Positions 17,887 through 25,975 of a stretch of DNA of 64,000 bases are shown here, piece after piece (position 1 is the stretch's first letter; each line of letters starts with the position of its first letter). The position numbers were made by a program, and so were the translations under genes. A model generated the notes under the pieces. It saw only the letters and a list, made by a program, of their open reading frames with translations, did not search any database and was not told the DNA's origin. Source of the DNA: Ardenticatenaceae bacterium (GTDB lineage: Bacteria > Chloroflexota > Anaerolineae > Promineifilales > Promineifilaceae); assembly GCA_020634245.1 (NCBI GenBank), contig JACKCC010000020.1, positions 72,075-136,074 on the forward strand, given 5' to 3'.

Positions 17887-19068
17887 ATGACGGGCAGCCA
17901 AAACAATCACAATTCACAAAATAATTCCATCCTGAATATTTTTGCCAACACGCAGGATGGTGCATATGCTGTTGATGGAGAACAAACGATTGTTTTCTGG
18001 AATGAGGCGGCTGAACAAATGCTGGGCTATTCAAAACAAGATGCCCTGGGGATGAAATGCTGGCAGTTAATGAAAGGACATTCAACTGAAGGCAGCAGCT
18101 TTTGCCGTCTCAACTGCCAGGTAATGAATAACATTTCTCAGGGCAAAGCTGGTGAGAATTTCGATCTGCTGGTTAAGCATCGAGATGGTCACAATCTGCT
18201 GGTCAATGTCAGTACACTGCCCCTCCCTCATCATCCTGGCCATTTGGAACATCCCCGTTTAATGCATCTGGCCCGATTCCTGGCCGATGAACCCATGCAG
18301 CCGGGCCGACTGCGAATCCATTTGCTTGGTCCTACTATTGTATGGCGGCCAGATGGTACGTTAGTAGAAGGCCCATTGTGGCGACGTATTAAAGTGCGCG
18401 CCTTGTTAGTTTACCTGGCCTTACAACGAGGGCCGGTACCGCGTGAAACCCTCATAGAGGTTTTGTGGCCCGACCTTGATTATGAAGCCGGCCTCCGAAA
18501 TTTGAATACGACTGTTTATAATCTGCGCCGCAGTTTAGAACCCAACCTAGGACGGGGCAGCGATTCGATTTACGTCATTTATGAAGGCGGTAATTATCGC
18601 TTAGATAACAGCCAATCCCATTGGCTGGATGTGCAGGCTTTTGAACAGGGTATTCGCCGCGCCCGCGTCGAACGCGAGCAGGAAAAAGCGATTGCTATAT
18701 ATAAGGAAACATTAGCACTTTATCGGGGGGAATATTTAACCGATTTGGGAAATACCGAAGTAGTTTGTTCTGGGGAACAGCATCGCCTATCCGAACGGTA
18801 CTTAGCCGCTATGGAGGCGATGGGCCTGCTGTATGAACAAATTGGTCAGGATGAAAAGGCCAAGGAGGTCTACCAGAAAATTATGGCGATAGACCACTGC
18901 CGGGAAACTGCCTGTCAACGATTGATGCGCCTTTTGATCCGGCAGGGTGATACATCATCTGCTGCCAATTATTGCCGCCGCCTCAATGAAGCACTGCGCC
19001 TGGAGTTGAATGCCGTACCGACAAAGGAAACCCGTCGTCTTTGTGCGATGGCTAAATGCGAAATGTAA
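17887..19068 (+). CDS. PAS-BTAD transcriptional regulator 1
   Basis: About 393 aa from ATG 17887 (ATG 17881 also possible). The longer open frame from 17830 begins with residues absent from the paralogue. Residues 12-120 form a PAS domain with a C-x14-C-x3-C motif (CWQLMKG...FCRLNC). The next part is an OmpR-like winged helix (LRIHLLGPTIVW ... NLNTTVYNLRRSLEP) and a BTAD helical domain (HWLDVQAFEQGI ... LYRGEYLTDL), the SARP-type arrangement. The conserved cysteines suggest redox or metal sensing (inference). It is a close paralogue of the gene at 20829, and the pair flanks the FG-GAP gene. Confidence 0.87.
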   Translation: MTGSQNNHNSQNNSILNIFANTQDGAYAVDGEQTIVFWNEAAEQMLGYSKQDALGMKCWQLMKGHSTEGSSFCRLNCQVMNNISQGKAGENFDLLVKHRDGHNLLVNVSTLPLPHHPGHLEHPRLMHLARFLADEPMQPGRLRIHLLGPTIVWRPDGTLVEGPLWRRIKVRALLVYLALQRGPVPRETLIEVLWPDLDYEAGLRNLNTTVYNLRRSLEPNLGRGSDSIYVIYEGGNYRLDNSQSHWLDVQAFEQGIRRARVEREQEKAIAIYKETLALYRGEYLTDLGNTEVVCSGEQHRLSERYLAAMEAMGLLYEQIGQDEKAKEVYQKIMAIDHCRETACQRLMRLLIRQGDTSSAANYCRRLNEALRLELNAVPTKETRRLCAMAKCEM

Positions 19069-19097
19069 TTTGGCCGCCAACCTAAAAAATGATGCCT

Positions 19098-19125
19098 AGC
19101 GCCTGCAACGTAAGCAGGCGCTTTT
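19098..19125 (+). terminator. Rho-independent terminator
   Basis: A 9-bp stem AGCGCCTGC (19098-19106) / GCAGGCGCT (19114-19122) with a 7-nt loop followed by TTTTG. It lies 30 bp after the stop of PAS-BTAD regulator 1. Confidence 0.85.
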
Positions 19126-19183
19126 GTTTGGGGGGTAACGGCCGTTTAGGGTTGGTTTAGTCTGCTGTTGTACTGTAAGTACT

Positions 19184-20692
19184 ATGAAGGGGAAAAGATG
19201 GGAGCCACTTTCCTTAATAATTGGTGCTGCTTGTTTGATAACGGCCGTGATCTTTACGAAATCCGTTCACAGCCAGCAAACAAGCAGTCTCCTTTCTTTG
19301 CCTGGTCTCGCCGCCACACCCTGGTACGATGAAGGCGACCAGCACGGCGCAGATTTTGCTGCGGCCGTGAATGGCGCCGGCGACGTTAACGGCGATGGCT
19401 ACGGCGACATCATCGTGGGCGCTCCCAAATACACGGCATCTGGATATCCGGGCGGTACGGCATTTGTTTACTATGGCGCAGTTTCCGGGCTGCCACTCCA
19501 ACCACAATGGACTACCGGCGGTGATATATTGGGGTCACGATTTGGCGGGGCTGTTAACAGCGCCGGTGATGTCAATGGTGACGGTTACGACGATATTCTC
19601 ATCGGCGCTTACGAATACACCATTCCCGACGTTCCCTTTGTCTCCCACCAGGGCCGTGTCTACCTCTTTTATGGCTCGGCCAGCGGATTGGGTTCGGATG
19701 AAGCTGATTGGACTTTTGCCGGAGACTGTGCCGATGAAAATTTGGGATACGCTGTTGCCTCGGCCGGTGATATAAACGGCGATGGTTATGACGACATCGT
19801 TGTAGGCGCCAGGCGTTACGAACAGGATGATAAAAAGGTGGGCGCTGTTCTCGTTTTTTACGGTTCGGCCAATGGTTTAACGCAAATTGCGCCGGATTGG
19901 ATGGTAATTGGTGATGATCCTGGAGCTGACTTTGGCACGGCCGTTAACACAGCCGGCGACGTCAACCATGACGGCTATGACGACATTATCGTGGGAGCCC
20001 CCAATTACGATAATGGCCAGGAGGTGGGCGGGGCTGCATTTGTTTATTATGGCAGCGCCACCGGCCTAAACCCGGCAGGAACCCCCAACTGGATGGCTCA
20101 CGGCGGTGTGGCCGAAGCATCATTTGGTATGAGTGCGGACACAGCCGGCGATGTCAACAATGATGGGTATGATGACATCATTATTGGCGCACCGCGCTAT
20201 CCGGGTAGTGCCGATTATGACGGTGCGGTCTTTGTTTATCATGGTTCAAGCAGTGGATTAAGCACATCGGCAAACTGGACGGCCGTTCCCGATCAATTGG
20301 GTTCGTTGTTTGGTTATGCAGCGGCTGCTGCCGGCGATGTCAACAATGATGGATATGATGATGTCATTGTCGGCGCATACCGCTATAATGACAATCCCGA
20401 AGACGGACAAAATTCGATTGAGGGAGCCGCTTTTGTGTACTGGGGAGCACCCGTACAATTGCAAACAACAAGTTGGCGCGCCGTAGGCGAAAAAGCAGAG
20501 ACAGAATTTGGCTTTGCCGTTGGTACGACCGGTGACATCACCGGTGACGGGAATCAGGATATCATTGTTGGCGCACCCCGCTACCAACGTGACAGCAAAA
20601 CAATTTTAGGACGGGTATACGTTTATTTTGGCCAACAGAACGATTTTGAATGGCCATACCAGACATATTTGCCCCTTATCGTTTCCGAATAA
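19184..20692 (+). CDS. Secreted FG-GAP (integrin-alpha-like) beta-propeller protein
   Basis: A 502-aa exported protein with a signal peptide (residues 1-31, ending VHSQQ). Seven FG-GAP repeats follow, each centred on AGDVNGDGYDDIIVGA-like calcium-binding loops (D-x-[ND]-x-D-G). Together they predict a seven-bladed propeller of the integrin-alpha type, usually an adhesion or protein-binding surface. The C-terminus is WPYQTYLPLIVSE, sharing a [YF]LP tail with the two giant proteins downstream. It lies between two paralogous PAS-BTAD regulators. The start ATG is preceded by GTACTATGAAGG-type sequence without a strong Shine-Dalgarno. The ligand is unknown. Confidence 0.88.
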   Translation: MKGKRWEPLSLIIGAACLITAVIFTKSVHSQQTSSLLSLPGLAATPWYDEGDQHGADFAAAVNGAGDVNGDGYGDIIVGAPKYTASGYPGGTAFVYYGAVSGLPLQPQWTTGGDILGSRFGGAVNSAGDVNGDGYDDILIGAYEYTIPDVPFVSHQGRVYLFYGSASGLGSDEADWTFAGDCADENLGYAVASAGDINGDGYDDIVVGARRYEQDDKKVGAVLVFYGSANGLTQIAPDWMVIGDDPGADFGTAVNTAGDVNHDGYDDIIVGAPNYDNGQEVGGAAFVYYGSATGLNPAGTPNWMAHGGVAEASFGMSADTAGDVNNDGYDDIIIGAPRYPGSADYDGAVFVYHGSSSGLSTSANWTAVPDQLGSLFGYAAAAAGDVNNDGYDDVIVGAYRYNDNPEDGQNSIEGAAFVYWGAPVQLQTTSWRAVGEKAETEFGFAVGTTGDITGDGNQDIIVGAPRYQRDSKTILGRVYVYFGQQNDFEWPYQTYLPLIVSE

Positions 20693-20828
20693 AAACGATG
20701 TTCAAAAAACATTTATGTCTTACAAACAGCGAAGAATACAATAAGTAACCGTATCCAGAACCGTTCTTACTCGTCTAATTAAGATAGGCGCATTGCCGCC
20801 CCGTCTATAGCATGTAAGGAAAGCAATT

Positions 20829-21995
20829 ATGGACAGCACATTAGACATCCTGGCAAATACTGGCGACGCTGTTTGTGCCATCAACAAAGAAAAACGTGTT
20901 GTTTATTGGAACAGCGCCGCCGAAAAAATATTGAACATCACAGCAGAGGATGCAATTGGGCAACCTTGTTGGGAATTGATGAAGGGCAAAACAGTCAAGG
21001 GCCAACCATTCTGTGCTCCCGATTGCCCTATACATTCCCGGATTAATAAACAAGAGGCAATCCCCCATTTCGATTTATGGATAGAAGATAAAAACGGTAA
21101 AGCAGTTCTCACAAATTTCAGCACCATCTCAGTTCCCCAGCAAAAAAACAGCCACCCGCAATCCGATCAGGCCGTCATTATTCATTTAATGCGGGCGGTT
21201 AAGAATCGTGACGTTCCACAACATCACTTGCGCATCAATGTTTTAGGCCCGTTAAACGTGCTGCGGACAGATGATTCAAAAGTGGATGGAAAATATTGGC
21301 ATCGTGCAAAAGTTCGCGGCTTATTTATCCTTTTAGCTCTAAAAAGAGGAAAACCAGCCACTAGAGAGGAATTAATTGAAGCACTCTGGCCAGAACTTGA
21401 TTCCACGACGGCTTTAAGAAATTTGAATACAACAATTTATAATTTACGCCGCAGCCTGGAACCACAATTAAAACAAGGTAATGAATCAAATTATATTTTT
21501 TATGAAACAGGTCATTACTGGCTTGGGGGCAGTCAGCCGCACTGGATTGACGTGGATGCGTTTACGCTGGGTATTCAACAAGCACGAATGGAAACGGCCG
21601 TTGACAAAGCCATCTACCATTACGAAGAAGCAGTGAAACTTTACCAGGGTGATTATCTGGTTGACTTGATAACGACAACCGGTATTGGTTCCGCCACAGA
21701 ACAAACCCGCCTGCGTCAACTATTCCTGAATGCATTGGAAGAATTGGGTAATCTGTATCAATTGTATGAACAAACAGAAAAAGCCCGGAATACTTACCTG
21801 AAAATCCTGGCGATAGACCCGCACCGGGAAAGCGCCTATCACCAACTGGCCCGTTTATCACACGGAACCAACACCCTCATGGACAGTGTCGCCTACTGCC
21901 AGCGGCTGGCCGCCGCGCTCAAAGATGAATTAGATTTGATCTTGAGCCAAGAAATGCCCTGCCAAGAAAATAAAAGACGATCCGGAAAGTTGTGA
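20829..21995 (+). CDS. PAS-BTAD transcriptional regulator 2
   Basis: A 388-aa paralogue of the regulator at 17887. PAS domain residues 5-105 carry the same C-x14-C-x3-C motif (CWELMKG...FCAPDC). A winged helix (LRINVLGPLNVLR ... NLNTTIYNLRRSLEP) and a BTAD domain (HWIDVDAFTLGIQ ... LYQGDYLVDL) follow. AAGGA lies 8 nt before the ATG. It is followed by a strong terminator and then by the leader of the first giant secreted protein, so it is a good candidate to control the cytochrome locus. This is inferred from position only. Confidence 0.88.
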   Translation: MDSTLDILANTGDAVCAINKEKRVVYWNSAAEKILNITAEDAIGQPCWELMKGKTVKGQPFCAPDCPIHSRINKQEAIPHFDLWIEDKNGKAVLTNFSTISVPQQKNSHPQSDQAVIIHLMRAVKNRDVPQHHLRINVLGPLNVLRTDDSKVDGKYWHRAKVRGLFILLALKRGKPATREELIEALWPELDSTTALRNLNTTIYNLRRSLEPQLKQGNESNYIFYETGHYWLGGSQPHWIDVDAFTLGIQQARMETAVDKAIYHYEEAVKLYQGDYLVDLITTTGIGSATEQTRLRQLFLNALEELGNLYQLYEQTEKARNTYLKILAIDPHRESAYHQLARLSHGTNTLMDSVAYCQRLAAALKDELDLILSQEMPCQENKRRSGKL

Positions 21996-22022
21996 ACATG
22001 GATTGTAAACATGGAATTGATA

Positions 22023-22070
22023 AAAACGGGAAAGTATTTGGTGATTAAACAACAAATACTTTCCCGTTTT
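22023..22070 (+). terminator. Rho-independent terminator with 18-bp stem
   Basis: A perfect stem AAAACGGGAAAGTATTTG (22023-22040) / CAAATACTTTCCCGTTTT (22053-22070) closes a 12-nt loop and ends in TTTT. It lies 28 bp after the stop of PAS-BTAD regulator 2. Confidence 0.88.
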
Positions 22071-22192
22071 CGCTTTATTGGGGCTGTTTGAGTTTGTTCC
22101 AGTCGCCAGAAAACGGCCGTTTTACACCCATAAAAACACAAAATATCACTCAATTTCTCATAATATCACATATTTTATCGCAAATTAACAAC

Positions 22193-22413
22193 ATCCGTTG
22201 AGGATTGGTTGAGTATTGCACAATACAATAGATTGCAATAGTAAATTAGTCCTGGTATTGCATGCTATTGCTTCATCATCTTAAGATACCAAGACATTAC
22301 AACCCTCTATACCGGTTCATGGGGAGCAAGGTCCATGCAACAGGTAAATATATATATTTTTGGGAATACGGCCGTATACGGCCGTGCATTCGATCTTAAC
22401 CGGGAGGACCCTA
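22193..22413 (+). promoter_or_regulatory. Conserved leader of giant secreted protein 1
   Basis: Blocks shared with 25771-25975 in the same order: ATCCGTTGAGGATTGGTT, a TCCTGGTA block, TTCATCATC, ACCGGTTCATGGGGAGCAAG, two ACGGCCGT copies 10 bp apart (ATACGGCCGTATACGGCCGT), and GATCTTAACCGGGAGGACCC, which holds the ribosome-binding site. Sequence between blocks differs. Here it includes GCAATAG/CTATTGC inverted repeats. The conservation indicates shared transcriptional or translational control. I do not recognise a known riboswitch. Confidence 0.7.
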
Positions 22414-25400
22414 ATGAAAGTCAAACGATCGACCATTTTTATTGGATTGACAGCCATCCTGCTAATCGTCATGTTAGCATCCATGGCCGTCGCTGACGAC
22501 GGAGTTATGTTCCGTCGCAACGTTTCTAAAACACCAGATCAAGAAACCGAGCGTGCCAACCTCATGCAAATGACCTTCTACGTGCCCGCACAAACCTCAG
22601 ATGGCACACTTGGTATACCGATCGAATATTATGATGGCACTGAGGAGACACCTGTCCTACTCGAAACTCGTGATTATGCCAAACCACTGATCTCAATCTA
22701 CATTGATGCACTGCCAGAAGAAGAGGAGGAGCTGGCCGGTCTTTCCAGCATCATGAGCGGTGCTGGTTTTGGCGCGCACGATGCGTATGCTGCCCACTCT
22801 CTGGACGATGGGGCCACCTGGAAACGCACCAATCTTTCAAACTCTGCTAACCTATCATCTTTCATCCTGGCCAACGGACATGAATACCCCGGCGATGCCC
22901 ATAACATGACCTTCACCATCGCCGGCGACAAGGTTTTGGTTGGCTGGATCAGCAAATACTGTGACGGTGGGTCACCTATGTACACATTTTCGGATGAAGA
23001 TGTTTTAGCTCTGCAAGATGCATTTGGGCTACCAGACCTCTATGTACGAGACATTTGGGGCGTGGCCGGCAGCCAAAAATCAGTAGATTACACCTTGCAG
23101 GGTTTCCCCGAAGTAGGCGAAATCCCTTATTCCTGCGTCTGGTCTGCCCGCGGTCAATTGTTGCCAGTCGAGCTAGATGACGCAGGCACGATGGGCTATG
23201 ACATTATTTGGACCAAAGCTGAACGGCTGACCTCCGGTCGTCGCGATGCCAACCGCCTGGAAATGAATGCCGATGGCGCAGCGGGCTTTATGATGACCTG
23301 GCAGGAAGACCCCGAGGGGTTGCGTCCCGGTACAGGCCTCGGCCCCGGCGAAGGTTGGTCCGGCGCAGTAGTCAACCAGCAAACTGACCTCTGGTACTCC
23401 TTCATCTCGATCGAAGATTTTGTGATGGTAATGAGTGATGACACTGACGATGCAACCGCAGTAGATATTGCCGAATACGTCGGCGAGACGATGCCTAAAG
23501 TGGCCGTGCCGATGGCAATGCCTATTCGTCTGACTGACAACAAGATGTGCAAAAGCGTGGGCAGCGACCTGTACTGCTATGTTGATTTTGACGACGAAAA
23601 TCCCTGGCTGACAGAATTGCCAGATGAAGGTTGGGATGATGGCTCAGTTGACATTACTCAATCAGTGGACTCAACCCTCTGCACCGAAGTTGTATCATGG
23701 CTCAATCCCGGGGGCACCACACTCAATCTATGCCAAACTGAAGACGGACGGGTATTAGGTGGCCGCGTTGGTGCGTCCCGCCCGCGCGTGAATGTACAGC
23801 CGTATAACAGTCTCTTCATCGTCAATGACGTGGATGATACCACGGAATACGACAGCGCCATTGTCATCATGGGCGCTGAAGAGTCCAAAGCTCTGGGTGA
23901 AGGCGCTCCCGAAGATCCCGGTGGTGGCCAACCCATTGAGGAAGAACCGGAAGACGTCGGTAAAAATATGTGGTACTACTCCTTTGACCTGCGTAATCCA
24001 ATGTTTGTGCAGCAAGGTGGTATGCTCAATCAACCAGCCATCGACCCGGAAACCGGCACCTTCTTCGAATTTCTGACCGACGATTTCGGCAACGAATTCT
24101 ACGAAACCGAAATTTCCCGTCGCTTCTCGCACTTCTCGCAGCCCATCCATCAAATTGGTGAGGCGGGCGTCTCGGCCGTGCTGATCGTCAAACAAGGTAT
24201 CATCAACCAGGGTGGTCCGGCCGACATCTTCCTGCGCCGGATCGTGGTACCAGATGACGTGTGGGAAGATTGCGAATTAGATGGCGACACGGAAACCACA
24301 GAACAATGCTTGCCTGAAGGTTATAACCCCTATACCTATGAAAATATGGCCTGCGACGAATGGACCTACACCGATGGTTCCAACCCCCGCTACGTAGAGG
24401 GCCTGTGCCTGAGTAATATGATCAACGTCTCCGGTGGCACTGTTGTCGCCTGTGACAGCACCAGCGGCGAAGAATGCGTGGCAGCCTTCCCGTGGGACGG
24501 TCAGGATGACATCGGAACAGATGGCTTCCCCAAAGTAACCGAGTGGGTTCAAACCGAAGAAAATCTGGACGACCAGAGTTGGGAAAACCCCTATGACGTA
24601 GCCAAAGGCCACCGCGGCTTCATTGACGGCGACTTCATCCTCATGATGTATGCCTGGTCGCCCAACTGGCAGGCCAACAGCGTCGGCAACGACCACTATA
24701 ACCTGTACGCTCGCCGTTCTTTTGACGGTGGTCTGACCTGGACAACCACCCCAGCCAACCTGGGCGGCGATGGCACCGAAACCTGCGAAAACTACAAACA
24801 AGCAGATGGAACCATCAACACGGTTTGCACCACTTACGGCGCCGGCGAATTTGAGCAATCCCGCAACCTCTCCCAACTTGTCGGTAATAAAGAAACTATC
24901 CTCGACCCGCGATATACGCCCACCGGTGGCATCAAGATGCTGCCCATCACCGACCTGAAGGAAATCGGTTTCGCTGGCTACGACGACGACGAGCGCGACC
25001 CAACCAAGTTCTTTATCGTCTACGAAACTGGTGACAACACCACTGTAGCTGAAGGTGAAGCGGTTCCACTCGATCTCTTCTACAGCCGGGCCATTAACTG
25101 GGGCGATGACTACGATCTTGTAGAATATGAGAAAGATGGTGAAATCACGGAAGGTTTTGACTGGCTCGAACACGACCGTGAAGACCTCTCGGGTGAAGCA
25201 GCCAACCTAGCCAATAACGCTGGTACATTCTACTATGCAATTTGGAACCAATGGCAAGAAGACGAATTTGAGAACGTATCCGAAAGCGACGCCATCTTCC
25301 GCCGCATTATGTATCTTGACGATACAGAAGCCGATCCCTCCGCCACAATCTTGTTCATCAGTCATACGATGGCCGACTATGATGACGAGTTGACATTCAT

Positions 25401-25668
25401 CGGCTCTGCCCGCGACGGCGATCATATCGACGGTCTACCCCTCGAAGACATTGATGGCTACCTGTGGACGGACACCATTGACGGTGTAACAACCGAAATT
25501 GGTGATCAGAAGCAAGTGAACATGCCAGCCCGCAACCTGGCTCCGGGATGGCATACCATCTCCTTCTCGGCCAAGGATAAAGGTGGCCGCTGGTCACCTG
25601 GTGCAACTTTTGAAATCTGGATCGTCGAAGAACTACATCAAACTTATCTGCCGTCTGTCACAAATTAG
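22414..25668 (+). CDS. Giant secreted protein 1, choice-of-anchor O-like
   Basis: A 1084-aa exported protein. ATG 22414 follows GGGAGG by 6 nt and opens a signal peptide (MKVKRSTIFIGLTAILLIVM, cleaved near AVADDG). Two Asp-box motifs (SLDDGATW near residue 130, SFDGGLTW near 770) suggest a sialidase-like beta-propeller. Conserved blocks include GIINQGGPADIFLRR, LDDQSWENPYDVAKGHRGF and YETGDNTTVAEGEAVPLDLF. I believe these belong to the NCBI 'choice-of-anchor O' family (recall, not checked). It ends EELHQTYLPSVTN, an [YF]LP tail. It is paralogous to the gene at 25976 and upstream of two multihaem cytochromes. Probable role: a cell-surface partner of the cytochromes (inference). Confidence 0.8.
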   Translation: MKVKRSTIFIGLTAILLIVMLASMAVADDGVMFRRNVSKTPDQETERANLMQMTFYVPAQTSDGTLGIPIEYYDGTEETPVLLETRDYAKPLISIYIDALPEEEEELAGLSSIMSGAGFGAHDAYAAHSLDDGATWKRTNLSNSANLSSFILANGHEYPGDAHNMTFTIAGDKVLVGWISKYCDGGSPMYTFSDEDVLALQDAFGLPDLYVRDIWGVAGSQKSVDYTLQGFPEVGEIPYSCVWSARGQLLPVELDDAGTMGYDIIWTKAERLTSGRRDANRLEMNADGAAGFMMTWQEDPEGLRPGTGLGPGEGWSGAVVNQQTDLWYSFISIEDFVMVMSDDTDDATAVDIAEYVGETMPKVAVPMAMPIRLTDNKMCKSVGSDLYCYVDFDDENPWLTELPDEGWDDGSVDITQSVDSTLCTEVVSWLNPGGTTLNLCQTEDGRVLGGRVGASRPRVNVQPYNSLFIVNDVDDTTEYDSAIVIMGAEESKALGEGAPEDPGGGQPIEEEPEDVGKNMWYYSFDLRNPMFVQQGGMLNQPAIDPETGTFFEFLTDDFGNEFYETEISRRFSHFSQPIHQIGEAGVSAVLIVKQGIINQGGPADIFLRRIVVPDDVWEDCELDGDTETTEQCLPEGYNPYTYENMACDEWTYTDGSNPRYVEGLCLSNMINVSGGTVVACDSTSGEECVAAFPWDGQDDIGTDGFPKVTEWVQTEENLDDQSWENPYDVAKGHRGFIDGDFILMMYAWSPNWQANSVGNDHYNLYARRSFDGGLTWTTTPANLGGDGTETCENYKQADGTINTVCTTYGAGEFEQSRNLSQLVGNKETILDPRYTPTGGIKMLPITDLKEIGFAGYDDDERDPTKFFIVYETGDNTTVAEGEAVPLDLFYSRAINWGDDYDLVEYEKDGEITEGFDWLEHDREDLSGEAANLANNAGTFYYAIWNQWQEDEFENVSESDAIFRRIMYLDDTEADPSATILFISHTMADYDDELTFIGSARDGDHIDGLPLEDIDGYLWTDTIDGVTTEIGDQKQVNMPARNLAPGWHTISFSAKDKGGRWSPGATFEIWIVEELHQTYLPSVTN

Positions 25669-25695
25669 ACTGCATTTCAATTAGTATAACAACAG

Positions 25696-25739
25696 TATGC
25701 AATAGTAAAGGGGACAACTGATCTCTTTACTATTGCATA
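25696..25739 (+). terminator. 15-bp inverted repeat after giant protein 1
   Basis: A perfect stem TATGCAATAGTAAAG (25696-25710) / CTTTACTATTGCATA (25725-25739), loop 14 nt, with no T run. The GCAATAGTAAA segment also occurs in the upstream leader near 22234. It is either a terminator/attenuator or an mRNA-stabilising hairpin between the two paralogues. Confidence 0.65.
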
Positions 25740-25770
25740 TTCCTCCCGATAAATTTTTATAAGAACGCCT

Positions 25771-25975
25771 ATCCGTTGAGGATTGGTTAAGTGGCGCATA
25801 GTACAGTAGTACTAATCCTGGTACCTTAGTACCATTTCATCATCACATGGTAACAGGAGTCACAACAGCCGACACCGGTTCATGGGGAGCAAGACCATTG
25901 AGCGGTAGCTGCATTCTTATATTTGGTATACGGCCGTATACGGCCGTGCATATGATCTTAACCGGGAGGACCCAA
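25771..25975 (+). promoter_or_regulatory. Conserved leader of giant secreted protein 2
   Basis: The second copy of the leader described at 22193-22413, with the same order of conserved blocks, double ACGGCCGT and GGGAGGACCC ribosome-binding segment. Between blocks it has different small palindromes (AGTAC-agta-GTACT and GGTAC-ctta-GTACC). Separate leaders imply the two paralogues can be expressed independently. Confidence 0.7.

Noticed and set aside
22193..22413. Known riboswitch in the giant-protein leader
   Set aside because: Conserved blocks do not match c-di-GMP, SAM, cobalamin or other aptamers I can recall.
24277..25173. Antisense open frame of 298 codons within giant protein 1
   Set aside because: Opposite frame of a conserved protein; composition is that of a complementary shadow.
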